Origin: JABJAG01 sp965222215
GTDB lineage: Bacteria; Pseudomonadota; Alphaproteobacteria; UBA6615
Direction: 5' to 3'
Assembly (NCBI GenBank): GCA_965222215.1
Contig: OZ244931.1
Span: forward strand, 1,054,001 to 1,118,000
DNA length: 64,000 nucleotides
Within the stretch, counting starts at the first letter, position 1, and each line of letters begins with the position of its first letter. The position numbers were made by a program, and so were the translations under genes. The notes under the pieces were generated by a model. That model made no database searches and was not told the origin of the DNA. It saw nothing but the letters and a program-made list of their open reading frames with translations. This document shows positions 31,705 through 40,252 of the stretch, piece by piece.

Positions 31705-33336
31705 GTGACAGGCAAAGCAACACGGCATCGTTGGGGTGAGCTTGGTATCGACCCTGCCGGATTGGAATTGATCGAAGACCCGGTCTGGGTCTTCGACCTC
31801 GACATACGCCGGGTACTTTGGGCAAATCAGGCGGGTATATATTTCTGGCAGGCAGAGAGTCTCCTGGAGTTGCGTTCTCGAGACATGGGCAGCCTGTCAG
31901 ACGTGGCCAGCGCTCGGCTGGCCGAGTATGCGGAACGTTTCGCGCGTGGCGAGGTTTTTGAGTCTACGTGGACTCTCTATCCCAAGGGCCTGGCGGTCAC
32001 CGCGCGACTTCGCCTTCAGAATTTCCCCACGCGGAACGGGCGCGCCGCCATGCTGGTCCACATGATCGACAGCTTGGGCCATTCGTGGGCGCCGGGAACG
32101 GAATTCGACACGCCGGATGAATTGAGGCAGGCACGCGATGAACTGGCTCGGGCGGAAGCCAGGTTCAGGGCCTTTGCCCAAGCAGGATCAGACTGGCTCT
32201 GGGAAACCGACCGCGAACACCGCTTCGTCTACATGTCCACGCAGGTCCAGAACTATGTCGGCCGCAGGACGGAATGGTTTGTGGGCAAGACCCGAAGGGA
32301 AGTCGCTGAAGCTTTCGACGTCGATACGAATGCCGAGGGCGTGGCCGAAGCCTGGCAACAGCACGAAGCCGACCTGGAAGCCCGACGCTCCTTCCGCGAT
32401 TTTGAGTATGTTTTCACAAGTGTTGCTGGAACGAAGGGTTACTGCTCCGTTTCGGGAGATCCGGTTTTCGACGAGAGGGGCCGATTCCTGGGATACCGTG
32501 GTGTCGCCCGGGATATTACGCCGCGGATCGAGGCCGAAAATCGTCTGCGCGAAACCGAGCGCGAACGTGACGTCGCACTCGCTGCGAATGCAGTCTCCAA
32601 TCAGCTGATCGCGACTTTGAGCCACGAGTTACGCACGCCGCTCAATGCCATTCTCGGCTTCTCGGAGATTATGTCGAATGAGCTGCTCGGGGCCATGAGC
32701 AACCCGAGTTACAGCACATATTCACGCGATATATTCGACAGCGCTCAACATCTCCTCGGCGTGGTCGACGATCTGCTCAATTTGTCGCGTGTGGATATCG
32801 GTGACGCAGCACTCGATATCGAGCGCTTTAGCGTTCATGAACTCTTTCAAGACGTTGCCCGCATGATGGAGCCATTGGTCGCTGCGCGCGAGCTTGGGAT
32901 TGAAATCGAACTGGAGGATACAGCGTGCGAGGTGGAAGCAGACAAGCGAACGATGCGCCAGGTCCTGCTCAACCTCCTGTCAAACGCTGCCAAATTTTCG
33001 TCCCCTGGAGCGACGATCACTATCGGCGGAACGTGCAAGGAATCAGCAGCGTTTGAAATGTTTGTCCGCGACACGGGTTGCGGGATAGATCCGGAACAGC
33101 TCCCGTACGTCTTCGAGCCATTCCGCACTGCCGACCCTCACGTCGCCAGAGAAGCCGGGGGCACCGGGCTGGGCTTGTGGATCTGCAGGCGGATTGTGAA
33201 TGCGCATGGTGGTGAAATTGAGATCGAAAGCTCTCGGGAATCGGGAACATTGGTCAAAGTTCACCTGCCGCCAGGGACTTGCAGCTTTGAAGACGCGGTG
33301 AACCCCGCAAACGTTCGTATCGATACTGTCGGTTAG
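31705..33336 (+). CDS. Cytoplasmic PAS-domain sensor histidine kinase
   Basis: A 543-residue kinase without membrane segments. One PAS-like region is around residues 12-110 (LELIEDPVWVFDLDIRRVLW) and a better one around 150-275 (WLWETDREHRFVYMSTQ, then RGVARDITPRIEAE). The HisKA box is SHELRTPLNAILGFSEIM near 308, the N-box LLNLLSNAAKF, and the ATP lid region DTGCGIDPEQLP and GGTGLGLWICRRI. A GTG start at 31705 with AGGAGG six bases upstream is chosen over an upstream TTG. The partner regulator is not adjacent. The gene converges with fdhB, overlapping by 4 bp. Confidence 0.88.
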   Translation: MTGKATRHRWGELGIDPAGLELIEDPVWVFDLDIRRVLWANQAGIYFWQAESLLELRSRDMGSLSDVASARLAEYAERFARGEVFESTWTLYPKGLAVTARLRLQNFPTRNGRAAMLVHMIDSLGHSWAPGTEFDTPDELRQARDELARAEARFRAFAQAGSDWLWETDREHRFVYMSTQVQNYVGRRTEWFVGKTRREVAEAFDVDTNAEGVAEAWQQHEADLEARRSFRDFEYVFTSVAGTKGYCSVSGDPVFDERGRFLGYRGVARDITPRIEAENRLRETERERDVALAANAVSNQLIATLSHELRTPLNAILGFSEIMSNELLGAMSNPSYSTYSRDIFDSAQHLLGVVDDLLNLSRVDIGDAALDIERFSVHELFQDVARMMEPLVAARELGIEIELEDTACEVEADKRTMRQVLLNLLSNAAKFSSPGATITIGGTCKESAAFEMFVRDTGCGIDPEQLPYVFEPFRTADPHVAREAGGTGLGLWICRRIVNAHGGEIEIESSRESGTLVKVHLPPGTCSFEDAVNPANVRIDTVG

Positions 33337-35027
33337 TCCTCGCCCGGAAAGTAACGAATAACGCTGTCCATCGGGTTCGGGGCCGCCTGGCCGAGACCGC
33401 AGATCGACGCATCCCGCATGGCCTGCGAGAGTTCGTCCATCAGGGCGGCGTCCCAGCGCTCGGCCTGCATCAGTTTCACGGCCTTCTCCGTGCCGACACG
33501 GCACGGCGTGCACTGGCCGCAGCTTTCATGCTCGAAGAATTTCATCAGGTTGATCGCCGCATCGCGCACGCTGTCGGCGTCCGACAGGACGACGACCGCA
33601 CCCGATCCGACGAAACAGCCGTGCTCTTCCAGCGCCCCGAACGCCAGCGGCAGGTCGGCCATGTCCGCGGGCAGAATGCCGCCCGAGGCCCCGCCGGGCA
33701 GGTAGGCCCGGAAACTGTGTCCCTCGGCCATGCCGCCGCCATACTCGTCGATCAGTTCGCGCGCGGTGATGCCGTTCGGCGCGATTTTCACACCGGGCTC
33801 GCGCACGCGGCCGGAAAGCGAATAGGCCCGGGTCCCCGTATGTCCGTGCCGGCCCTGGTCGCGGTACCAGTCCGCGCCCGAATGCAGGATCTCGCGGACC
33901 CAGAACACGGTCTCCACGTTGTGGACGAGGGTCGGCTGGCCGAAGACCCCGTTTTGCGCCACGTAGGGCGGGCGGTGGCGCGGCAGGCCACGCTTGCCCT
34001 CGATGGATTCGATCAGCGCCGATTCCTCGCCGCAGATATAGGCCCCGGCGCCGCGCCGCAGACGGATGAATCCGGGCCCGATGATGCCTTCCGCCTCGAT
34101 GGCGGCGATCTCGGTCTCCAGAATTTCGCGGGCGACCGGATACTCGTCGCGCAGGTAGATCCACAAGACCTCGGCGTCGACAGCCCAGGCCGCGATCAGG
34201 GCGCCTTCCAGAAAGCCGTGCGGGGCGCGTTCGAGAAAATATCGGTCCTTGAACGTGCCGGGCTCGCCCTCGTCGGCGTTGATGACGAGGGCGCGCGGGC
34301 CGTCTTCCGCGTTGACGAAGTCCCATTTACGGAATGCGGGAAATCCGGCGCCCCCCATGCCGCGCAGGTCGGCTTTCTCCAGTGTGTTGCGGACGCTTTC
34401 GTAGGTCCTGTGTCCGCTGACGCATGAATTGAAGATGGCATAGGCGCCGTCGAGCTGGCCGCGTTTCAGGTTGGGGTAGGGCGGTACCGCGGGTGCTGTG
34501 TCGCCGTCCGCGATAGCCAGGGAAACGTCTTGCGGGTCGGCGCGGTCCAGATGGCGATGCCCAGCTTCCGCGGTCGGGGCGCAGTCGCACCGGCCCATGC
34601 AGGGCGCGCGAACCACACGCACCTTCTCCGGAAGGCTGCCGGCGAGCGATTCGAACAGGGCGTCCGCCCCGGCCATCTCGCACGGTAGTCCGTCGCAGAC
34701 GCGAACGGTCAGTTCCGGCATCTCGGTATCGTCGTCGCGCGCCACGTCGAAATGGGCATAGAAGGTTGCGACTTCATAAATCTCGACGAGCGACAGCTTC
34801 ATCAGCTCCGCGAGCGCGGCGAGGTGGCGTGCCGCGAGGCCGTTGTGGGTGTCCTGGATTTTGTGCAGATACTCGATCAGCCGGTCGCGCACGAGCGGTG
34901 TTTCATCGAGCAGGTCCGCAATTTCCGCCACGGCCTCCGGTTCGATCTGGCGCCCTTTCGGGTGCGGCACGGCGCGCCGCCGTCCTTCCCCCGGATGGTG
35001 GAATTTTTTCGGGCTGTCTGCGGTCAT
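33333..35027 (-). CDS. fdhB: NAD-dependent formate dehydrogenase beta subunit, NuoE-NuoF-like fusion
   Basis: A 564-residue fusion. Residues about 1-170 are NuoE-like with the 2Fe-2S ligands CDGLPC and CMGRC. Residues about 175-560 are NuoF-like with the FMN/NADH loop LRGMGGAGFPAFRKWDFV, RGAGAYICGEESALIESIEG and the 4Fe-4S motif ESCGQCTPC followed later by a fourth Cys. It passes electrons from the alpha subunit to NAD. It is encoded 3.9 kb from fdhA, same strand, with unrelated genes between. A relatively late HxHP region at the N-terminus is a basic tail. This fused beta is typical of FDH1-type two-subunit enzymes. Confidence 0.92.
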   Translation of the reverse strand: MTADSPKKFHHPGEGRRRAVPHPKGRQIEPEAVAEIADLLDETPLVRDRLIEYLHKIQDTHNGLAARHLAALAELMKLSLVEIYEVATFYAHFDVARDDDTEMPELTVRVCDGLPCEMAGADALFESLAGSLPEKVRVVRAPCMGRCDCAPTAEAGHRHLDRADPQDVSLAIADGDTAPAVPPYPNLKRGQLDGAYAIFNSCVSGHRTYESVRNTLEKADLRGMGGAGFPAFRKWDFVNAEDGPRALVINADEGEPGTFKDRYFLERAPHGFLEGALIAAWAVDAEVLWIYLRDEYPVAREILETEIAAIEAEGIIGPGFIRLRRGAGAYICGEESALIESIEGKRGLPRHRPPYVAQNGVFGQPTLVHNVETVFWVREILHSGADWYRDQGRHGHTGTRAYSLSGRVREPGVKIAPNGITARELIDEYGGGMAEGHSFRAYLPGGASGGILPADMADLPLAFGALEEHGCFVGSGAVVVLSDADSVRDAAINLMKFFEHESCGQCTPCRVGTEKAVKLMQAERWDAALMDELSQAMRDASICGLGQAAPNPMDSVIRYFPGED

Positions 35028-35122
35028 ACGGGCGGTCTGCCTGGGTGGGAACGAACGAATCGCATTAGATTGCGGGGCAGGTGCGCGGTCAACTGCGGGC
35101 CTTTCCGCAGGTTCGGAGACGG

Positions 35123-35761
35123 ATGATGGAACCCACGATCGAACTGCGCGTGGCTGAGTTGCTGGCCTCGCGTTTGTGTCATGACCTGGTCAGCCCGGTC
35201 GGCGCCGTGAACAGCGGGATCGAGTTGCTGACGGAGTTCGGCGACGATCCCGACGGCGAGAGCATGGCGCTCATCGCGAGCAGCGCGAAGACGGCATCGG
35301 AGAAGCTACAGTTCTTCCGGATCGCCTACGGCAATGCCGGCTCCGGATCGAACATTCCGCTGGGGGACGGCCTGCGGCTGATCGAACCGGTGTGCGCGAA
35401 CCAGCGCACGACCGTGGTTGTCGACGACCGGACGGCGGGTGCGCTGCCGGGGACGGGCGCGGTCAAGCTGTTGCTCAATATCGCGCTGCTCATGGGCGAG
35501 TGCCTGCCGCGCGGCGGTGAGCTGCGGATTGCCATCGGCCCCGACATGCGGGCGGATGTATCCGCTTCGGGCGAAGGGGCGGGAATCGAGGAAAGTCTTC
35601 TGTCCGCGCTCGAAGGCCGTGCCGATGCCGATGAGCTCGACGCGAAAACCGCGCATGCCTATTTCACGGGACTTGCGGCCGGACGCCTCGGGGTTGGCGT
35701 TGACGTCAGCAACGGTGCCGATCACGCGTCGATTTCGGTGAACCTGCCAGTCGCCACTTAA
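35123..35761 (+). CDS. chpT: ChpT-like histidine phosphotransferase
   Basis: A 212-residue protein with a dimerising helix pair: the phospho-acceptor His is in ASRLCHDLVSPVGAVNSGIE (about residues 15-34), followed by a degenerate ATPase-like fold typical of ChpT. It passes phosphate from CckA to CtrA and CpdR in the alphaproteobacterial cell cycle. Start is the first of two adjacent ATG codons; GGAGA is upstream. ctrA is the next true gene, on the opposite strand, which supports the call. cckA is not in the window. Confidence 0.88.
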   Translation: MMEPTIELRVAELLASRLCHDLVSPVGAVNSGIELLTEFGDDPDGESMALIASSAKTASEKLQFFRIAYGNAGSGSNIPLGDGLRLIEPVCANQRTTVVVDDRTAGALPGTGAVKLLLNIALLMGECLPRGGELRIAIGPDMRADVSASGEGAGIEESLLSALEGRADADELDAKTAHAYFTGLAAGRLGVGVDVSNGADHASISVNLPVAT

Positions 35762-35813
35762 GAGCAGGGCCAGAAAATGAGATATCTGTTGTCGGCCGGT
35801 TGATTGAATAGTT

Positions 35814-35893
35814 GTCATTGCGAGCGAAGCGAAGCAATCCAGAGCGGGCGCGTCGGCTCTGGATTGCGTCGTCGCGCTGCTCCTCGCAATGAC
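35814..35893. repeat. Family A palindromic repeat (copy 6)
   Basis: Ends GTCATTGCGAGCGAAGCGAA and CTCCTCGCAATGAC enclose the pair CAATCCAGAGC and GCTCTGGATTGC. It lies between chpT and ctrA, 30-odd bp before the ctrA terminator. It closely matches the copy inside tupA. Confidence 0.88.
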
Positions 35894-35926
35894 GGCTCAT
35901 ATGTCAAACACACGCGGCCGGCCCCC

Positions 35927-35956
35927 AAACGAAAACGGCCGGCGCAAGGCCGGCCG
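35927..35956 (-). terminator. Terminator after ctrA
   Basis: CGGCCGG pairs with CCGGCCG around a short loop; on the minus strand the stem is followed by TTTTCGTTT. The 30-base core is identical to the one after flaF at 54685. Confidence 0.75.
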
Positions 35957-35988
35957 CTTCGGAAAGCAATTCCCCTCGGAAAGGGACG

Positions 35989-36705
35989 TCAGGCGGCTTT
36001 CGCCTTCGTGTCCTTCGCGTCGCTGTCCTCGATCGGGTCTCGCAGCACATAGCCGCGGCCCCAGACGGTTTCGATGTAATTCTCGCCGCCCGTCGCCGTC
36101 GACAGCTTCTTGCGCAGCTTGCAGACGAAGACGTCGATAATCTTCAGTTCCGGCTCGTCCATGCCGCCATAGAGGTGGTTGAGGAACATTTCCTTGGTGA
36201 GCGTCGTGCCCTTGCGAAGGCTCAGCAGTTCAAGGATGCCGTATTCCTTGCCGGTCAGGTGAACCGGCTTGCCCTCGACCGAAACGGTCCGGGCGTCGAG
36301 GTTCACGTCCATCTTGCCGGTGTGGATGACCGAGTCCGCATGGCCCTTCGAGCGGCGCACGATGGCCTGGACGCGCGCGATCATCTCGCGCTTGTCGAAC
36401 GGCTTGGTCAGGTAGTCGTCGGCGCCGAAGCCGAGGCCCTTGATCTTGTTGTCCGGCTCGTTGAGGCCCGACAGGATCAGGATCGGTGTCTCCACCCGCG
36501 CTTCGCGCAGGCGACGGAGGACTTCGTAGCCGTCCATGTCCGGGAGCATCAGATCGAGCAGAATGATGTCGTAGTCGTAGAGCTTACCGATCTCCAGCCC
36601 GTCCTCGCCGAGGTCGGTGGTATCGCAGATATAGCCCTCGGACTTCAGCATCATCTGGATGCTCTGGGCGGTGGCTGTATCGTCCTCAACCAGAAGAACG
36701 CGCAT
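35989..36705 (-). CDS. ctrA: Cell-cycle response regulator CtrA
   Basis: A 238-residue OmpR-type regulator matching CtrA: MRVLLVEDDTATAQSIQMML with the receiver phospho-Asp in LLDLMLPDMDGYEV (about 51), Lys in LTKPFDKREM, and the C-terminal winged helix with VHLTGKEYGILELLSLRKG and TVWGRGYVLRDP. It ends in Ala-Ala, as in Caulobacter CtrA, where this exposes the protein to ClpXP. GGAGAG lies before the ATG. CtrA represses replication and activates flagellar and division genes. Adjacent chpT and several nearby CtrA-like sites agree with this role. Confidence 0.96.
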   Translation of the reverse strand: MRVLLVEDDTATAQSIQMMLKSEGYICDTTDLGEDGLEIGKLYDYDIILLDLMLPDMDGYEVLRRLREARVETPILILSGLNEPDNKIKGLGFGADDYLTKPFDKREMIARVQAIVRRSKGHADSVIHTGKMDVNLDARTVSVEGKPVHLTGKEYGILELLSLRKGTTLTKEMFLNHLYGGMDEPELKIIDVFVCKLRKKLSTATGGENYIETVWGRGYVLRDPIEDSDAKDTKAKAA

Positions 36706-36755
36706 GTTTTCTCTCCGTTCGATGGCCCGCCAGGGTGTCTGTGCGGGCTTCGTTC

Positions 36756-36770
36756 TTAATCATCGTTAAC
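36756..36770. promoter_or_regulatory. ctrA: CtrA-like site TTAA-N6-TTAAC in the ctrA-fliI gap
   Basis: TTAATCATCGTTAAC fits the CtrA half-sites with a six-base spacer, where the Caulobacter consensus is usually seven. It is about 50 bp upstream of the ctrA start. Confidence 0.5.
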
Positions 36771-36782
36771 AGAGTAGGCCGA

Positions 36783-36791
36783 AATGGTTAA
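36783..36791 (-). promoter_or_regulatory. ctrA: CtrA-type TTAACCATT box upstream of ctrA
   Basis: On the minus strand the nine bases read TTAACCATT, the short CtrA box known in Rhizobiales. It is suited to autoregulation of ctrA. Confidence 0.5.
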
Positions 36792-36837
36792 CGAATTCTT
36801 GCCGTCCGTAACCTTTCTGCATCCCCTTGTATGCGAG

Positions 36838-36853
36838 TTTACCCTTCCTTAAG
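36838..36853. promoter_or_regulatory. fliI: CtrA-like site upstream of fliI
   Basis: TTTACCCTTCCTTAAG is TTTA-N7-TTAAG, one base from the full consensus. It lies about 90 bp before the fliI start, so the 237-bp gap may serve both ctrA and fliI. Confidence 0.45.
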
Positions 36854-36942
36854 CGCGTTGGTCCAGAATTCTCGCGTTCTCAAGGGGTTGTCGGCATATT
36901 TCAGGCCGCGCTCCACCCGATTTTCGAACCTGCGAGCGCGTT

Positions 36943-38448
36943 TTGGTTAATTTCCGGCACTTCCAGACCCAGATTGAATCGTTGCCCGAGACCTACCGGC
37001 ACGGCCGTGTCGCGGCGGTGAAAGGCATGATGGTCGAGGTCGGCGGTGTGCACCGGTCGCTGTCCGTCGGGGGACGCTGCAATCTCGAGAAACGCAGCGG
37101 CGGTTTCGTGCCCTGCGAGGTCGTGGGCTTCCGCGACGACCGCGCGCTCCTGATGCCCTTCGGCGATCTCGACGGGATCGGGATCGGCTCGCGGGCGGAA
37201 CTGGCCGAATCGGCCGCGCTCGTCCGTCCCGATGAAACCTGGCTGGGGCGCGTCGTGAATGCGCTGGGCGAACCTGTCGACGGCCACGGACCTGTCGAGA
37301 CCGGGTCGCAGGCCTATCCCCTGCGCGGCACCCCGCCGCCGGCGCATCAGCGTCGCCGGGTGGGCGAGAAGCTGGATCTGGGCGTGCGCGCGTTGAACAC
37401 GTTCCTGACCTGCTGCCGCGGCCAGCGGATGGGTATTTTTTCGGGCTCCGGCGTCGGCAAGTCGGTGCTGATGTCGATGCTGTCGCGCTACACGACGGCG
37501 GACGTCAATGTGATCGGCCTGATCGGCGAACGCGGGCGCGAGGTGCAGGAGTTCCTCGAAGACAATCTGGGTGAGGAAGGTCTCGCGCGATCCGTTGTCG
37601 TGGTCGCGACATCCGACGAGCCGCCGCTGATGCGCCGGCAGGCGGCGTATCTCACGCTTGCGATCGCCGAGTATTTTCGCGACCAGGGCAAGGAAGTCCT
37701 GTGTCTGATGGACAGCGTGACCCGCTTTGCGCAGGCGCAGCGCGAGATTGGCCTGAGCGCGGGTGAACCGCCGGCGAGCAAGGGTTACACGCCGACCGTG
37801 TTTGCCGAGCTGCCGCGCCTGCTGGAACGCGCCGGGCCCGGGGTCGAGGGCACCGGCAACATCACCGGCCTTTTCACGGTCCTCGTCGAGGGTGACGACC
37901 ACAACGAGCCCGTCGCCGACGCGGCGCGGGGCACGCTCGACGGTCACATCGTGCTGGAACGCGCGATTGCCGAGCGCGGCCGCTATCCGGCGGTCAACAT
38001 CTTGCGCTCGATCTCGCGGACCATGCCCGACTGCAACGACGAATTCCAAAACGGGCTGATCCGCCGTGCGCGCGCGCTGCTGTCGCGCTACGAGGACATG
38101 GCCGAAATGATCCGGCTCGGTGCGTATCGCGAAGGGTCCGACCCCGAAGTCGACGAGGCTATTCGCTACTACCCCGCACTGGAAGGCTTCCTGTCCCAGG
38201 CCATCGACGAACGCTGCGATCTGTCCGGCGGTTACGACGAACTCGCCACGATCCTCGGCACCCAGGACGCGGCGGCGACGCCGGATGCGGCGGCCGGGTC
38301 CGGCGCGCCGACGCCGGAACCAGTGATGCCCGAGATGCCGGCTCCCGATATGTCCGCCGCGCAGGCGCCGGATGTTCCGGGTCAGGACGACATGCCCGCT
38401 GAATTCGTCACGACGGATATCGCCGGGCAGATGCCTGGCACGGCATGA
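36943..38448 (+). CDS. fliI: Flagellar export ATPase
   Basis: A 501-residue F1-beta-like ATPase: Walker A FSGSGVGKSVLMSML (about 167-181), Walker B EVLCLMDSVTRFAQAQREIG, and RVVNALGEPVDG near 99. It energises export with FliH and FliJ. The start is a TTG at 36943; no ATG or GTG exists in frame before a stop at 36850, so a rare start or upstream sequence error is needed. The C-terminus is longer than in enteric FliI, with an Ala/Pro/Asp-rich tail of about 55 residues. It overlaps fliJ by four bases. Confidence 0.92.
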   Translation: MVNFRHFQTQIESLPETYRHGRVAAVKGMMVEVGGVHRSLSVGGRCNLEKRSGGFVPCEVVGFRDDRALLMPFGDLDGIGIGSRAELAESAALVRPDETWLGRVVNALGEPVDGHGPVETGSQAYPLRGTPPPAHQRRRVGEKLDLGVRALNTFLTCCRGQRMGIFSGSGVGKSVLMSMLSRYTTADVNVIGLIGERGREVQEFLEDNLGEEGLARSVVVVATSDEPPLMRRQAAYLTLAIAEYFRDQGKEVLCLMDSVTRFAQAQREIGLSAGEPPASKGYTPTVFAELPRLLERAGPGVEGTGNITGLFTVLVEGDDHNEPVADAARGTLDGHIVLERAIAERGRYPAVNILRSISRTMPDCNDEFQNGLIRRARALLSRYEDMAEMIRLGAYREGSDPEVDEAIRYYPALEGFLSQAIDERCDLSGGYDELATILGTQDAAATPDAAAGSGAPTPEPVMPEMPAPDMSAAQAPDVPGQDDMPAEFVTTDIAGQMPGTA

Positions 38449-38870
38449 AATCCGTCGACACGCTGATCCGCCTGCGCAAGCACGAGCTCGACGTGGAGCG
38501 CCGGGCTCTCGGGGCGCTCGAGGTGAAGTCACAAGAGCTCGACGCGCGCCGCGAGGCGCTCGATGCGGAATATGTCGCCGAAACGGAACATGCGCGCGGT
38601 GATGTCGAGGCCTCCTATGCGATCGGTGGCTACATCACGTCCACACGCCAGCGCCGGCAAATGATCGAACAGGAAAAAGCGGCCCTGTCACAGGAAATCG
38701 CACTGGCCGAAGCCAGGGTGCGCGATGCGTTTCGCGAGCTGAAGCGATTTGAACTGGCGGCGGCGCAGCAGCGCGACCGCGCGGACAAGGCGGCGCAGCG
38801 TCTCGAACAGAACCAGCTCGACGAGGTTGCGCTGACCGGCTTTCGCCGGAACCAGCAGGATCAGGCGTAG
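38445..38870 (+). CDS. fliJ: Flagellar export chaperone-like protein FliJ
   Basis: A 141-residue, almost fully helical coiled-coil protein, starting MKSVDTLIRLRKHELDVERR and running with heptad-like Glu/Arg/Ala patterns to the end, as in FliJ. It binds FliI and delivers chaperone-bound subunits. The ATGA overlap with fliI shows translational coupling. Sequence conservation is weak, so the call relies on fold, length and position. Its end overlaps the convergent fliK-like gene by 10 bp. Confidence 0.85.
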   Translation: MKSVDTLIRLRKHELDVERRALGALEVKSQELDARREALDAEYVAETEHARGDVEASYAIGGYITSTRQRRQMIEQEKAALSQEIALAEARVRDAFRELKRFELAAAQQRDRADKAAQRLEQNQLDEVALTGFRRNQQDQA

Positions 38871-40240
38871 ACCCCGGGTGCGTTCGTATCCGGCTCGCCG
38901 GGTTGCACACCGAACGGATTCTCCACCCTGAAATCGATACGTCCGGTTGCCCCGAACTCCCGGTTGGCTTCCGCGAACAGCAGCGAGATATCCTCGCGCA
39001 TGTGCGCCGGCAGCGCGTCGTGGGTCCGGACCATCAGGTCGAACCGGGCCGGGCGCACGAACCCGTCCAGTTGCAGCGCGCCGATCCGGCTGAGCGACGC
39101 CTCGACCACGAAACGCGTGCCGCCGGGCGTCTCGCCATCGGCGCCGTCTCCTTCGAGTTGCCGGATATACAAACGAATCTGTTGGAGACTGTTCTCGTCG
39201 AGCAGCGGCAGGATCGCCATGCGCCACTCACCGCTCTGCGGTTCGGCCGACAAACGGGAAAGCTGGGAGAAGTCGTCCGACAACCGGCGGACCAGACCCT
39301 GCCGGTCGCCTTCCGCCAGCACCCGCATCGCTTCACGCCCGAGCCACTCCTGCACGCTTCCCTGGAACAGTGCGTTCATGAAGAACAGCATGCCGGTCGC
39401 GAGTTGCGGCCCGGTCGTGGGGATGGCGTTGGGGGCGAGGGGTGTGGCTGCGTTTGCGTTGGCCGAATTCAGGATGGCGTGAACATCTTCGAGCGCTGTC
39501 CACGCGGTGCCGAGGCTCGTGAGCGCGGCGGGCGCGGGCCCCGGCATGCCGCCCGGCGCGGGTGGTGCCGGGTTGCCGACCGGGCGCATCCCGATGTCGA
39601 TGCCCGGTTGAAGGTTGCCGACGCCGGGCAGGGAAACCCGTCCCGCGGCGGTCTGGACGAGTGTCGGGCCGTTCGGCGGCGAGGACAGGACGCGTCCGGC
39701 GATGATGTCGCTCCGGCCCGCGCCGGTATCCGGTTTGCCGGCGGCAAGCCAGACAATCCGGGCCTGAAATTCCGTCGTGGCTGTCGCGCCGTTGGGCGCG
39801 GGCGCGGCGCCGGTGCCCGCAGGGGCGGTGTGGGTGCCGCGAACAGTGACGAGGTCGCCGACCCGCGGCGTTGCGGTGTTCGATTTGGCGGCCTCGGCGG
39901 AACCCTTGTCCAGGATCGTCAGCTTTGTCGGGTCGCCCGTCTGGACGATCTGCAGCCGCAGGACCTCGCCGCGTTCCGGCGTGAAAGGCAGCTTTATCGG
40001 GAACTGCCCGAAGCGCGTGTCGACGAGCGTTTGGCCGTCGGCCGTTTGTCCCGCGGCGACCGCGCGGACAATCTGGCCTGTGGCGAGGGCGGACAGGGCG
40101 GGTGGCGGTTTCGGCACCAGAAACGTGGTGCCGGAACCGGTCCCGCCGGTCCCGGCGCCGCCGCTCGCCGCAGCCGTTGCGCCGTAGGTGGCGTTATTGC
40201 TCTGCGGAACTGCGCTGCTGGCGGTGACGGCCTGGCTCAT
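38861..40240 (-). CDS. Second FliK-like hook-length-control-related protein
   Basis: A 459-residue protein with a low-complexity Ala/Gly/Thr/Pro N-terminal part and a globular C-terminal part. The latter (about 345-450) includes WRMAILPLLDENSLQQIRLY, SLSRIGALQLDGFVRPARF and MREDISLLFAEANREFG, with the alternating pattern of Flg_hook (FliK-C) domains. A more typical fliK is at 53200, so this is an additional relative at the end of the fliF-flhG run, where many alphaproteobacteria have an unassigned gene. It may act in export switching; function is inferred. Confidence 0.65.
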   Translation of the reverse strand: MSQAVTASSAVPQSNNATYGATAAASGGAGTGGTGSGTTFLVPKPPPALSALATGQIVRAVAAGQTADGQTLVDTRFGQFPIKLPFTPERGEVLRLQIVQTGDPTKLTILDKGSAEAAKSNTATPRVGDLVTVRGTHTAPAGTGAAPAPNGATATTEFQARIVWLAAGKPDTGAGRSDIIAGRVLSSPPNGPTLVQTAAGRVSLPGVGNLQPGIDIGMRPVGNPAPPAPGGMPGPAPAALTSLGTAWTALEDVHAILNSANANAATPLAPNAIPTTGPQLATGMLFFMNALFQGSVQEWLGREAMRVLAEGDRQGLVRRLSDDFSQLSRLSAEPQSGEWRMAILPLLDENSLQQIRLYIRQLEGDGADGETPGGTRFVVEASLSRIGALQLDGFVRPARFDLMVRTHDALPAHMREDISLLFAEANREFGATGRIDFRVENPFGVQPGEPDTNAPGVYA

Positions 40241-40252
40241 GGTCCGGTGTGT

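Noticed and set aside
2801..35893. CRISPR array from recurring repeats
   Set aside because: The copies are palindromic, 80-90 bp, and separated by kilobases with genes, not by uniform spacers; no cas genes.
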